48,603 bases of DNA from Actinomycetes bacterium (GCA_025463905.1 JAODBJ010000036.1:1-48603); one strand, 5' to 3'. Shown: positions 25,247 through 33,430, numbered from the stretch's first letter. Numbers and translations are program-made. The notes: generated by a model from the letters alone, not told the origin.

Positions 25247-25840
25247 TCAGAGCTTGGGGACCTTCAGGTAGTCGGCCCGGGTCACTGCCGCGCGCGTCAC
25301 GGTGCCGTTTCCGCGAGGCACCGAAACCGGTGAGCCATCGAGCAGGAACCGCACATGGTTCACGCCGTCGAGGAACGTCAAGCTGAGGACGATTTGAGCG
25401 ACTGCCACCTTTTGCTCGGCACCGCTCACGTCGATGAGGGGGCGGCGAAGGTCCACAGCCACAGTGTGCCGGACGATCTTGCCGATGCTTCCGATGGCGA
25501 GCGGTGGGATCGCAGTGCGCATACCCACTTGCACCTCCTCGCCGGTCGGGCCGGCGAGTAACGCCTTTCCGACCGCGGCCGGATCGGGGCGTGCACCCAC
25601 TGTGCGGATTGCCGGCACGATCCCATCGACGCCTTGGAAGTAGACGACGAAGGGGTACTTCCGAACCGGCAATGTGGTGGGCGGCACCGTGCTCGTCGGC
25701 GGCCGCAACAACCCGAACGGCACTTGACGCTGGTCGAGGCGAACGGGATGCGACTGCGTGCGGTTCCCGCAGCCGCCGGCCACCATCGCGAGTGCGACGG
25801 TGAGCAGCGCCGCCGTGACGCGCCGATGATGGCGAGTCAT
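25247..25840 (-). CDS. lpqB: Minimal LpqB-like GerMN-domain lipoprotein
   Basis: 197 residues from ATG 25840, whose ATG overlaps the kinase stop (ATGA). A lipoprotein signal with lipobox MVAGGC puts the modified cysteine at residue 24. A Thr/Pro-rich linker leads to one GerMN domain (about 70-175), with the YFQGVDGIVPAIR opening and a FLDGVNHVRFLLDG strand. In typical actinobacteria LpqB, downstream of mtrAB, has about 580 residues with a GerMN and a C-terminal propeller. Here only the GerMN part exists, with no sign of a remnant after the stop. Position and family support the lpqB assignment by synteny. It probably modulates MtrB signalling at the membrane (family knowledge). Confidence 0.85.
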   Translation of the reverse strand: MTRHHRRVTAALLTVALAMVAGGCGNRTQSHPVRLDQRQVPFGLLRPPTSTVPPTTLPVRKYPFVVYFQGVDGIVPAIRTVGARPDPAAVGKALLAGPTGEEVQVGMRTAIPPLAIGSIGKIVRHTVAVDLRRPLIDVSGAEQKVAVAQIVLSLTFLDGVNHVRFLLDGSPVSVPRGNGTVTRAAVTRADYLKVPKL

Positions 25841-27240
25841 GCCGGCCTCCACGGGATCTCCACGACGAAGCGCGCGCCCGGGCCGTCGTCGCGATCGTCG
25901 ACCCACACACGGCCGCCGTGCGCGGCGACATGCTCGGTGACGAGCGCGAGCCCGAGTCCGGCACCGGAGTCGTTGCCTCGCCGCCCCGACGCCGCGCCGC
26001 GGTAGAACCGCTCGAACACCGCGGTGCGTTGCTCGACCGGCACGCCGGGGCCGTTGTCGTCCACTTCGATACGTGCGGTGTCGCCGCGGTGTGTCACCCG
26101 AATCGCAGCCAAGCCTTCGCCGTGCGTGCGCGCGTTGTCGAACAGGTTCGCGAGCACGCGTTCGAGGCGGCGCTTATCGGCGAGAATCGGTTTCGACGCT
26201 ACGAGCGGGTCGATCTCCACCACCATTGGTCCTCCGTTGAGGCGACTCGCGGCTTGCAGCACGAGTTCGCCCAGGCGCACCGGTTCGTCGGCGAGTTGCT
26301 CTACTCCCGCGTCGGCGCGGCTGAGTTCCAACAATTCGTCGACGACGTGTTGAAAGCGCGCGATCTCGTCGACCACGAGATCAAGCGCGAGCCGCGATCG
26401 CTCCGGAAGTTCTTCGCGGCGCGCTTGCAGCACCTGCACGGCGGTGGCGAGCGTCGTGAGCGGCGAACGAAGTTCATGGCTCACGTCCGAGACGAAACGC
26501 GCGTCGCGGTCGATTCGCTGCGAGAGCGCATCGACCATGTCGTTGAACGCGAGCGCGAGCGGCGCGAGGTCCGGGTCCGAAGACCCGTCGAGGCGCGTCG
26601 ACAGATCGCCGGCCGCGATGCGCGCCGCAGCAGTGCTCGCGTCGCTCAGCGGTCGCAACACACGTCGCGTGGCCCAGAGCCCGACGATGATCGCGCCGAG
26701 CGTCGTCACCGCGGCCGCGCCGAGCAACGAGTTGCGGATCACCACGAGCGTGCGATCGAGTTCGACGAACGGTACGAGCTCGAAGTACGCCGCTTTCACA
26801 GCCGGGATGGGTACGCCCATCGCGATGTAGCGCGTCCCTCGCACCTCGATGCGTTGCCGAGCGGGCTGCCCTCGCACGACGTCGTCGATGAGTTGTGCCG
26901 GAAGCAGTTCCCGACCGGTCGCCACTCCACTGCCGTACCAGCGTCCGTGGAACGACAAGACCGCCAGCGAGCCGCTCGGTAACTCGAGCGCCCCGAGCGA
27001 TGCGGTCGCGTCACTCGTTCCGGGGAGGCTGAGGGCGTCGCGCACAACACGCGCGTCGACGTACGCCTGTTGTTCGGCGGTGTGCTGGCGCTGGCGTACG
27101 AGATAGCGCGACGTGAGCCCGTAGGTCGCGGTCGCGAGCACTGTCGTAACGAGTAGCCCGCCCAGTGCGAACACCAGCGTCACGCGCAAGCGCAAGCCTT
27201 GCCGGCGGCGCCGGCCCGGAGCGACCGACTCCGGGGTCAT
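25837..27240 (-). CDS. mtrB: MtrB-like HAMP sensor histidine kinase
   Basis: 467 residues from ATG 27240, whose ATG overlaps the response regulator stop (ATGA). Membrane helices lie at about 19-42 and 171-192, with about 125 residues outside between them. A HAMP domain (about 190-245: RRVLRPLSD and ARIAAGDLSTRLDG) leads to HisKA with His255 in FVSDVSHELRSPL. The ATPase domain has the N-box ANLFDNARTHG, DDNGPGVP (G1) and GAGLGLALVTEH (G2). Order and overlaps match actinobacterial mtrA-mtrB-lpqB, which links cell-wall homeostasis and division to gene expression. The name rests on synteny and architecture rather than an alignment. Confidence 0.9.
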   Translation of the reverse strand: MTPESVAPGRRRRQGLRLRVTLVFALGGLLVTTVLATATYGLTSRYLVRQRQHTAEQQAYVDARVVRDALSLPGTSDATASLGALELPSGSLAVLSFHGRWYGSGVATGRELLPAQLIDDVVRGQPARQRIEVRGTRYIAMGVPIPAVKAAYFELVPFVELDRTLVVIRNSLLGAAAVTTLGAIIVGLWATRRVLRPLSDASTAAARIAAGDLSTRLDGSSDPDLAPLALAFNDMVDALSQRIDRDARFVSDVSHELRSPLTTLATAVQVLQARREELPERSRLALDLVVDEIARFQHVVDELLELSRADAGVEQLADEPVRLGELVLQAASRLNGGPMVVEIDPLVASKPILADKRRLERVLANLFDNARTHGEGLAAIRVTHRGDTARIEVDDNGPGVPVEQRTAVFERFYRGAASGRRGNDSGAGLGLALVTEHVAAHGGRVWVDDRDDGPGARFVVEIPWRPA

Positions 27241-27923
27241 CCTTGGAGTTTGTACCCGAGGCCGCGCACCGTCACGAGATGATCGGGTTCGGCGGGATTG
27301 GGTTCGATCTTGGTGCGCAAGCGGCGCACGTGCGCGTCGACGAGCCGGCCGTCGCCGAAATAGTCGTAACCCCATACGCGCTCGAGCAGTTGCTCGCGGC
27401 TCAACACCATGCCGGCGTGCGCGGCGAGTTCACACAGCAGCCGAAATTCCGTCTTGGTCAGTTGCGCGAGTTCTCCGGCGACGCGCACCTCACCCGCTTC
27501 GGGTCGGATCTCGAGATTCCCGAATTCAAAGTGCTCCGTTGTGCTGTCAGGCCCCGGCCGTCGCGCGCGTCGGAGCGCTGAGCGGATGCGCGCCGCGAGT
27601 TCCTTCACCACGAACGGCTTCGTCACGTAGTCGTCGGCGCCGGCCTCGAGTCCGGCCACGACGTCGTGCGTGTCGGAGCGGGCGGTCACGATGATGATCG
27701 GGACGTCACTCGTGTGGCGCAGCTCGCGGCACAGGTCGTAGCCGCTCATTCCGGGGAGCATGAGGTCGACCAACACGACGGTCGCCGGTTCGCGCCGGAA
27801 CGCCTCGAGCGCGTCCTCTCCGGACGCGGCTTCCACGACGGAATGTCCCTCTTCCTCGAGCGCCATACGCAGCGCGGCGCGGATGCGGGCATCGTCCTCC
27901 ACAACGAGGATCGTCGGCGACAT
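27237..27923 (-). CDS. mtrA: MtrA-like OmpR-family response regulator
   Basis: 228 residues from ATG 27923, exactly the common MtrA length. The receiver domain has Glu9-Asp10-Asp11 (VVEDDARIR), phospho-acceptor Asp53 in LVDLMLPGMSG, Thr in IIVTARSD and Lys in YVTKPF. The winged-helix domain (about 130-228) includes LTKTEFRLLCELAAHAG, LLERVWGYDYFGDGRLVDAHVRRLRTKIE and the closing VRGLGYKLQG. It is first in the mtrA-mtrB-lpqB-like unit with 4-base overlaps, and the STAS gene lies 37 bases upstream on the same strand. Confidence 0.93.
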   Translation of the reverse strand: MSPTILVVEDDARIRAALRMALEEEGHSVVEAASGEDALEAFRREPATVVLVDLMLPGMSGYDLCRELRHTSDVPIIIVTARSDTHDVVAGLEAGADDYVTKPFVVKELAARIRSALRRARRPGPDSTTEHFEFGNLEIRPEAGEVRVAGELAQLTKTEFRLLCELAAHAGMVLSREQLLERVWGYDYFGDGRLVDAHVRRLRTKIEPNPAEPDHLVTVRGLGYKLQG

Positions 27924-27960
27924 GTCGCGATGATGCCCGCCGCAGTGGTGCGCGGCTGCG

Positions 27961-28218
27961 TCAGTCAGTTGCGGGTGCCCCGAACCGGAAGCGGATACGC
28001 CCGATTTCGGCGCATCGGGCAAGGGCGCGCAGCCCGTCGACCGTCAGTGGCTCGGCGTGGCGCAGATCCACTTCGACCACGCGCTGCGTCCCGTCGGCAT
28101 CGAGTGCCGCCGTCGCAGCATCGTGGACGAGGCGGCCGCCCTCGGCGTCGAGTGGCCCACTGATCGTCAGCACGAGGGCCGACGCTTCCTCCGCGACCGT
28201 GACCGTCGTCGCGCTCAC
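27961..28218 (-). CDS. STAS-domain protein with atypical acceptor site
   Basis: 85 residues covering one STAS domain: SALVLTISGPLDAEGG at the start, VVEVDLRHAEPLTVDGLRALARCAE in the middle and a short C terminus. In anti-sigma-factor antagonists the central motif is normally D-S-x-G-L with a phosphorylated serine. Here the aligned sequence is T-V-D-G-L, so that serine is absent. It may be a regulation-insensitive antagonist, a degenerate member, or a STAS scaffold with another role. It lies just upstream of the mtrA-like gene on the same strand. Confidence 0.75.
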   Translation of the reverse strand: MSATTVTVAEEASALVLTISGPLDAEGGRLVHDAATAALDADGTQRVVEVDLRHAEPLTVDGLRALARCAEIGRIRFRFGAPATD

Positions 28219-28326
28219 CGTGTGTGCTCATCCATGTCGTGCACGTCCTGTTACACGAGCCCGTTTGCGCGAGCCCCGTTGCCCCATTTGTCGCCCCTGC
28301 CGGGGACGTTCGCATGGTTGCGGATG

Positions 28327-28341
28327 CCTGTTGCGAACAGG
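28327..28341. promoter_or_regulatory. CCTGTT-GCG-AACAGG palindrome between divergent genes
   Basis: A perfect 6-bp inverted repeat with a 3-base centre lies in the 183-base gap between the STAS gene (minus) and the hypothetical gene at 28402 (plus). The size and symmetry fit a dimeric repressor site, but no regulator can be named. Confidence 0.35.
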
Positions 28342-28401
28342 TGACACCGGGGTGCGGAACGAGGATCGTCACGAGATCGCAACACGACGCGCGCCGGGTC
28401 G

Positions 28402-28827
28402 TTGCGCCGGCTGGCCACACTCCGAAACGCCATGGCGATGCTGGCCGAAGACCGGCCCACTTCCGCGTCTCTGAACTCCGACAGCGCCCCCGGCCGACCT
28501 GGCGACGGAGCTGCTGGTTCCGTCGCAGCGCGCTTGGATACGGGCCCCTTCGCTGCGGCTTCGGAATGCCTCGACGAGGGCGTGCTTGCGATCGACGGGT
28601 GCGGGTCGTTGTTCCTGTTCGACCTCGTGCATTCGCGTTTCCAGCGCCTCCCGCGAGGCACGGATCGGTGGCGCGCGTTGCGATACGGATCGTGGTTGCC
28701 GTTGCGGGAGCTGGTGCTCGACGCCGACGGCACCTTCATCGTCGAACCGGGCGCCGGCGGCGGTCCACGCTTGCGTTCGCACACCCACGGGACCGGGTGC
28801 GGTTGCACCCCCATGGCGTCGATCTGA
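28402..28827 (+). CDS. Hypothetical protein
   Basis: 141 residues; an in-frame ATG at 28432 is an alternative start. The second half (DEGVLAIDGCGSLFLFDLVHSRFQRLPRGT and later LVLDADGTFIVEPG) looks like real beta-rich protein, with base composition like neighbouring genes. The first 40 residues look unstructured and may not be translated. No signal peptide, membrane helix or known motif is seen, and I recognise no family. The C terminus ends HTHGTGCGC, a possible metal-binding tail. Confidence 0.5.
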   Translation: MRRLATLRNAMAMLAEDRPTSASLNSDSAPGRPGDGAAGSVAARLDTGPFAAASECLDEGVLAIDGCGSLFLFDLVHSRFQRLPRGTDRWRALRYGSWLPLRELVLDADGTFIVEPGAGGGPRLRSHTHGTGCGCTPMASI

Positions 28828-28940
28828 GCCAGTTCGAACGGCCCGCCGTCGCGTCGAAACGAGCGAAACGCGACAGCCGGACCCCGCACCGTCCGGCTAT
28901 CGCGCGCTCTTCCTAACTTCGATTGCAGCGGCTACGTTGG

Positions 28941-28976
28941 ACGGAACTTCCGTTACAAAAACGCAGTTCTTGCGTT
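28941..28976 (+). promoter_or_regulatory. Two adjacent perfect palindromes upstream of the Thr/Pro-rich secreted protein gene
   Basis: ACGGAA-C-TTCCGT (28941-28953) and AACGCA-GTTCT-TGCGTT (28960-28976) sit back to back, 14 to 49 bases upstream of the GTG start at 28990. The first contains GGAAC, which could be an ECF-type -35 element, with GTTC at 28966 as a loose -10. The spacing of 18 is long, so that reading is weak. Confidence 0.4.
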
Positions 28977-28989
28977 CCGACAGGCAGCA

Positions 28990-29844
28990 GTGGTGCGAGT
29001 CGCACGAACCCGTTCTGTGAGGCCTCGCTCAGTGGGGCACCGATACCTGCGCAGCGCGGCAGTTGCATCGATCGCGCTCGCGCCGGTGCTGGCTTTCGTG
29101 ATGCCGGCCGCGCACGCCGACACGGTGTCGCCGACTGACACGACCGTCGCCACAACCGCGGCCCCAGCCGTCGTCTACGACGTTCCTACCGACGCGACGA
29201 TCCCGACGGACACGACGGTGCCTACTACGGACACGACCGTTGCTCCGCCGCCGACGGACCCGACGACCACGACGCCGCCGGTCACCGACCCTCCGCCGAC
29301 GGACCCGCCGACGACAACCACGTTGCCGCCCGACACCACGGCGCCAACGACTCCACCGGAAACGACGACCCCGACCACCGTCCCTGATTCCGTGCCGCCC
29401 GTCGTCGTCCCGACCACGGGCCCGCCGACGAGTGGTGGCGGTGGCACGGGTGGGAGTGGCGGCCCGACGTCGTCGCCGAAGAAGAAAGCCACGCCGCCGG
29501 TGCGTCGCTTGATCGAGTCGTTCCCGCAAGACCTGCTCGGCACCACCAGTTCGCAAACATCGGGGCCGATCCATGCAGTCGCGGCAGCGATCTCGGTGCC
29601 GGTCAATGTGCGCAACGGTGCCGGTGCAGTGTTTTCGGCCGGCGAGACGCTCACCGCCCAGCTGTCGCAAGCGTTCGGTTCCGGATCGACCGACAGTTCG
29701 TGGGGTGGACTCGGTTCCGCGGCGCCTCGCTTCGGGCCGTGGATCGTGCTCCTCGCTGTGGCTTGGCTCGCCCGCACGGTCGCCGCGTCGGTGCTGGCCG
29801 ATCGCACTGCCGGGCCCCGCCGGCGTCGCTGGACCCTGCTGTAA
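28990..29844 (+). CDS. Secreted Thr/Pro-rich protein with C-terminal membrane anchor
   Basis: 284 residues from GTG 28990 (GTG 28993 also possible). The N terminus is a signal peptide (SAAVASIALAPVLAFVMPAAHA). Residues 45-165 are a disordered Thr/Pro/Asp stalk (repeats such as TDTTV, PPTDP, TTTPP). A short folded part follows (RRLIESFPQDLLG). A final hydrophobic helix (GPWIVLLAVAWLARTVAASVLA) is followed by an RRRR tail, so the chain is probably anchored at its C terminus. This resembles wall-spanning stalk proteins. No family recognised. Confidence 0.8.
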   Translation: MVRVARTRSVRPRSVGHRYLRSAAVASIALAPVLAFVMPAAHADTVSPTDTTVATTAAPAVVYDVPTDATIPTDTTVPTTDTTVAPPPTDPTTTTPPVTDPPPTDPPTTTTLPPDTTAPTTPPETTTPTTVPDSVPPVVVPTTGPPTSGGGGTGGSGGPTSSPKKKATPPVRRLIESFPQDLLGTTSSQTSGPIHAVAAAISVPVNVRNGAGAVFSAGETLTAQLSQAFGSGSTDSSWGGLGSAAPRFGPWIVLLAVAWLARTVAASVLADRTAGPRRRRWTLL

Positions 29845-29845
29845 C

Positions 29846-29866
29846 CGACCGCTGTCACCGCGGTCG
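29846..29866. terminator. Bidirectional hairpin between convergent genes
   Basis: CGACCGC-TGTCACC-GCGGTCG: a perfect 7-bp stem with a 7-base loop right after the stop at 29844 and before the convergent rskA-like stop at 29898. Confidence 0.55.
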
Positions 29867-29897
29867 TACCTCCGCGGTTCAGGTCAACGCAGCGAGA

Positions 29898-30644
29898 TCA
29901 GTTGATTCGGCCCTGAGCCACGATGATGCCGGGATGCACCGGCTGGGTGCCCGACGGCTCGGCGCTGATGAGCGCCCCCGTCATCGGACCGTGCACCGTG
30001 AACATGCTGAAGCTCAGTTGGTCGAGCGTGCCAACGCGCAACGCGCCGTTGGCGCCGGAAACCCAGAACCAGTAGGTCGTTCCATTCTGGTGCGGCGGGA
30101 AGTTCGTGTCGTACACAGCGCCGTCGCCGGCCGGGGTGAGTACGACGCGCCCGAGAACGCGACCGGTGGCGTCCTTGAGGTCGATCGTGTGGTGGGGCCC
30201 GGTGAGGAATCGCGAAGCGGCGCCCCGGTCGGCTTGAGCGGCGAACTGCACGCTGGTGCCACGGGTGTTCTGCCCGTTGTCGATCACGACCACGAGCGTC
30301 ACCGCGGCGGCAATCGCAGCGGCGGCACCGAGCGCGACGATGCGTGCGGTGCGGCGTCGTCGCGACACGAGCGACGGCACGTCGGGAACTCGCGCCGCGC
30401 GAGCGGCATCGAGCATCCGTGCTTCGAGCGCGGTCGGAGGTGCGATCTCCTCGAACGGCATGTGCGACAGCACGACCTGGTACTCGCGTACGTCGGCGAA
30501 GTCGTCGGGATTGAGCGCGATGCCGGCGCCCTCGATGCCGGCGCCGTCGTTGCCGTCGGCATCATCGGGCGCGTCGAGTGCATCGAGTGCATCGAGCGCG
30601 TGCCCGATGATCTCGTCTTCGTGTTCGAGCTGTTCGTCGGTCAT
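29898..30644 (-). CDS. rskA: RskA-like anti-sigma factor
   Basis: 248 residues. An acidic cytoplasmic part (about 1-95, with an ALDALDALDAP repeat and a Gly/Asp-rich patch) precedes one membrane helix (about 101-120) and an outer RskA-type domain (about 125-248). The outer domain shows YDTNFPPHQNGTTYWFWVSG and SFSMFTVHGPM strands and the terminal EPSGTQPVHPG motif of the anti-sigma-K family. Its ATG overlaps the sigma factor stop (ATGA), the usual sigK-rskA coupling. It should hold the sigma factor at the membrane until released by regulated proteolysis (family knowledge). Confidence 0.9.
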   Translation of the reverse strand: MTDEQLEHEDEIIGHALDALDALDAPDDADGNDGAGIEGAGIALNPDDFADVREYQVVLSHMPFEEIAPPTALEARMLDAARAARVPDVPSLVSRRRRTARIVALGAAAAIAAAVTLVVVIDNGQNTRGTSVQFAAQADRGAASRFLTGPHHTIDLKDATGRVLGRVVLTPAGDGAVYDTNFPPHQNGTTYWFWVSGANGALRVGTLDQLSFSMFTVHGPMTGALISAEPSGTQPVHPGIIVAQGRIN

Positions 30645-31204
30645 GGCGCGAGCTCCACCTCGCGAAGCGCTGCCCGGAGCTTCTGCATGCCGCAGCGGAT
30701 CCGGTACTTCACTGTGCCTTCCGGTTCTTTGAGGCGTGTCGCGACCTGCCGGTACGACAGTCCTTCGAAGTACGCGAGTTCAATCGGCACACGTTGCAAG
30801 GTCGGCAGTTCCGACAGCGCCTTGCGTACCGCCGCGCCGGAATCGGCCTCGACGACGAGGCGCTCGGGGTCGGGAGCGAGATTGAACGCGGGCTCCTCGG
30901 CGACGCTGCGGTGACGGCGGCGCAACGATTCCTCCGACCGAACCCGCTCGACGGCACGGCTGTGGGCCATGGCGAGTAAGTAGGCGCGCAACTGGCCGCG
31001 TTCGGGGTCGAACCGGTCGGGTTGTTGCCAAAGCCGTACGAACACGTCCTGGGTGACGTCTTCGGCGAAGGATTCGTTGGCCAGGACCCGCAGTGCGAGG
31101 CCGAACACGGCTGGAGAATGGCGGTGGTAGACCTCGCGTAGGGCTTCCTCGTCGCCAGCGACGAGGCGCTCAACGAGGGGGCGTTCCCGGTTGTCGGTCG
31201 GCAC
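30641..31204 (-). CDS. sigK: ECF sigma factor (SigK-like)
   Basis: 187 residues, normal for the group. Region 2 includes YHRHSPAVFGLALRVL and DVTQDVFVRLWQQPDRFDPERG with the AYLLAMAHSRAVERVR -10-recognition helix. Region 4 includes LPTLQRVPIELAYFEGLSYRQVA and PEGTVKYRIRCGMQKL. The downstream anti-sigma gene overlaps by four bases. The name follows the RskA-type partner and is a family-level call. The 193-base upstream gap has no clear autoregulatory promoter that I can read; it holds only a short GCCGG/CCGGC hairpin at 31291-31305. Confidence 0.88.
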   Translation of the reverse strand: MPTDNRERPLVERLVAGDEEALREVYHRHSPAVFGLALRVLANESFAEDVTQDVFVRLWQQPDRFDPERGQLRAYLLAMAHSRAVERVRSEESLRRRHRSVAEEPAFNLAPDPERLVVEADSGAAVRKALSELPTLQRVPIELAYFEGLSYRQVATRLKEPEGTVKYRIRCGMQKLRAALREVELAP

Positions 31205-31397
31205 TCAACGACCCCGTCCCGGAGTGGCAGTTGCGGGCGAGGGGAGTTTAGAGGTGTGCCAACCAAATTTTTCCGGTACGCGAGGTAATGGCCGGGGGTA
31301 CCGGCAATGTGGGAAACCCGCGCAAAACGCCCTTGCTGTCTCATGTCGTGCAGTTATCCGACACCCGCCCGAAGGCGGACGGGAACCGGTCGTGCTT

Positions 31398-32945
31398 TCA
31401 CGCTCCGTGGTCGACACGTGAGCAGCGCAGGTGGCGGTCGTCGCTGGTGAGGCACCGGCCGGTCGCGAGGTCGAACTGCCAGTGGTGAAGCGCGCACGTG
31501 AGCAGGCCGTTCTCCACGTCGCCGAAGCGGGTGAGGTCTGCTTGGCGGTGCGGGCACCAGCGCTCGATGCGCCACCCGTCGCGTTCGAAAAACTCGTCGC
31601 GACCGTGCGTTGCCAAATAACACGCCTCTACATACGCGATGCGTTCCGGCGAAAGGGCCTTGAAGAACGTCATCACGTATTCATTGAATGGGCCTTCGCG
31701 ATGAGCGCGGAAACGGCACGAGAGAAACAAGGAGTTGACCCAGTCTTCGACGTGGCGTTCGACGCAGGTCTCCACCAGGCGGCGGTCGAGTTCGAGGCGG
31801 TACACCGCGTCTTCGCCCTTCCAGGCACGCACGGTGCTGTCGACGAAGTCGATCACGATTCCGTCGAGGTCATCGTCGGCACCAGTGAACGCGAGCACGA
31901 CGTTGCCGGCTATCCCCGCGGACGTGACCGGCGCGGCCGCGAGTAGCGGCTCGAACCACACGCGCATCGTCTCGACGAGATCCACTGCGTCGGCGTCGGA
32001 CCACGACGCGCGTTCCTGTTCGAGCCACGGCTTCCAGTCGTCGCGGTAGCGCTCCAGGTAGCCGCGCTTGTCGGTGAACGGTTCGCGGTGCGCCGCATCG
32101 TCGGGGTGGGACACCTCGCACCGACCGCCGATGAGTTCGATCTGCGATCCCGGCACGATGAGATGCCCGCGGTCGATGCCGTGCGATTCGAGCAGCTCGA
32201 GGAACACGGTTTGGTCGGGAAAGATGTTCGCCGGGTCCCGGTCGAAATCGTTGAGCTTCCACAGGTCGTCGTCGAGGAAGCACGGCGGCCCCGCGCACGG
32301 AAACACGTTCGCGGCGCCGACCCACTCGACGTATTGGCGCGCCCGCTGCATCTCGTTCGCGCGTTTCTCTCGGGCGAGGCGGTCGAGTTCGTCGGGCGGG
32401 AAGTCGTACGCCACTGGGTACCAGATCGCGCCCGAGAACTGCACGAACTGAGCGTCGTACGGCCCCTGTTCCAACAATGCGCCGACATCGCCGGGGCGAG
32501 CGTCGTTCTGGTTCAGCACGCGAGCGTCTTCGTCGGCGAGCACGAGGGCGGAGTCGCCGAGCGGGCCGTCGGCCGGTTGGTTCATGGCGAAGATCGTCAC
32601 CGAAAGGCCTTCGAGATCGACCGGCACGCCGCTCGTGGTGCGCACGAACCGGGTGAACCCGAGATTCGAAAGTTCGCGCTCCAGGAACGGGACCTCGAAG
32701 TCGGGGAGCAGCACTTGCGCGCGCTTGTCGACGGTGGCGAGGAACGCGGGATCGAAGTGGTCGCGGTGCAGATGCGACAGGTAGAGATAGTCGGGAGAGG
32801 TGACGCGACTGCGGTCGAGGCCGTCGTTTCGGGGGAACGGAAACCACGAGCCGAAGTAGGCGGGCGTGAACCAGGGATCGCACAGCACGGTTGCCTGGCG
32901 AGTCTCGACAAAAAAGCCGACGTGGCCGAGGAACGTGATCCGCAC
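31398..32945 (-). CDS. Fusion of metallo-beta-lactamase-fold domain and C-terminal Rieske [2Fe-2S] domain
   Basis: 515 residues. The N-terminal MBL fold (about 1-290) shows the metal motif LSHLHRDHFD (His58, His60, Asp62, His63) after the family's FLGHVGFFVET opening. The middle part (about 320-435), with AGNVVLAFTGADDDLDG and VEDWVNSLFLSCRFR, may be SCP2-like. The C-terminal Rieske domain has Cys464-x-His466 (CPHRQADL) and Cys484-x-x-His487 (CALHHWQF), a complete cluster-binding set. CMP-sialic-acid hydroxylase also joins these folds, but with Rieske at the N terminus. The chain therefore could be a redox enzyme related to or convergent with that family. Substrate unknown. Confidence 0.87.
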   Translation of the reverse strand: MRITFLGHVGFFVETRQATVLCDPWFTPAYFGSWFPFPRNDGLDRSRVTSPDYLYLSHLHRDHFDPAFLATVDKRAQVLLPDFEVPFLERELSNLGFTRFVRTTSGVPVDLEGLSVTIFAMNQPADGPLGDSALVLADEDARVLNQNDARPGDVGALLEQGPYDAQFVQFSGAIWYPVAYDFPPDELDRLAREKRANEMQRARQYVEWVGAANVFPCAGPPCFLDDDLWKLNDFDRDPANIFPDQTVFLELLESHGIDRGHLIVPGSQIELIGGRCEVSHPDDAAHREPFTDKRGYLERYRDDWKPWLEQERASWSDADAVDLVETMRVWFEPLLAAAPVTSAGIAGNVVLAFTGADDDLDGIVIDFVDSTVRAWKGEDAVYRLELDRRLVETCVERHVEDWVNSLFLSCRFRAHREGPFNEYVMTFFKALSPERIAYVEACYLATHGRDEFFERDGWRIERWCPHRQADLTRFGDVENGLLTCALHHWQFDLATGRCLTSDDRHLRCSRVDHGA

Positions 32946-32989
32946 GAGTGCATTGTCGCGGCCGTCGGGTCGCGTGCGAGGATCAGAAG

Positions 32990-33430
32990 GTGCCGGACCG
33001 CGTCGCCTTCAACCATCTCGGGCAGTGCGTGACCGACCTCGAACGGTCGAAACGCTTCTACGTGGACCTCTTCGACTTCACACTCGAGCGTGAGATCAAG
33101 CCTCCCGACGACCTCTCCGCAAAGCTGCTGGGGCTCGAACCGCCACTCGGGATGACGGCGTCGTACCTGCGCCGCGACGGCCTCGTACTGGAGCTCCTGC
33201 ACTTCGCCGCGAAGGCCCCAAAGGCGCATCCGCCCCGCGTCATGAACGAGCCCGGTCTCACCCACATCTCGGTGTCGGTCGACGACGTCGATGCCGTGCT
33301 CGCCCGCGTGCCCGACTACGGCGGTGACGTGCTCGCCGACACGAACATCGGCTTCGGCGTGTTCGTCCGCGACCCCGACGGTCAGCTCATCGAGATTCTG
33401 CCGATGAGCTACCGCGCCCAGGTCGAGTAG
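32990..33430 (+). CDS. VOC/glyoxalase-family metalloenzyme
   Basis: 146 residues from GTG 32990, with GAGG about 8 bases upstream; earlier starts add residues unlike the family. Two beta-alpha-beta-beta-beta modules are visible: FNHLGQCVTDLERSKRFYVDLFDFTLERE, then LTHISVSVDDVDAVLARVPDYGG. Metal-ligand positions are His in FNHLG, His in LTHISV and Glu in GQLIEILPM. It may be a lactoylglutathione-lyase-like, epimerase or extradiol-dioxygenase-related enzyme. It is divergent from the MBL-Rieske gene (44 bases between starts), which may imply shared control. Confidence 0.88.
   Translation: MPDRVAFNHLGQCVTDLERSKRFYVDLFDFTLEREIKPPDDLSAKLLGLEPPLGMTASYLRRDGLVLELLHFAAKAPKAHPPRVMNEPGLTHISVSVDDVDAVLARVPDYGGDVLADTNIGFGVFVRDPDGQLIEILPMSYRAQVE

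Noticed and set aside
28341-28375. ECF-type promoter (GGAAC near 28356 with CGTC near 28367)
   Set aside because: The spacing between the two elements is far too short for an ECF promoter.
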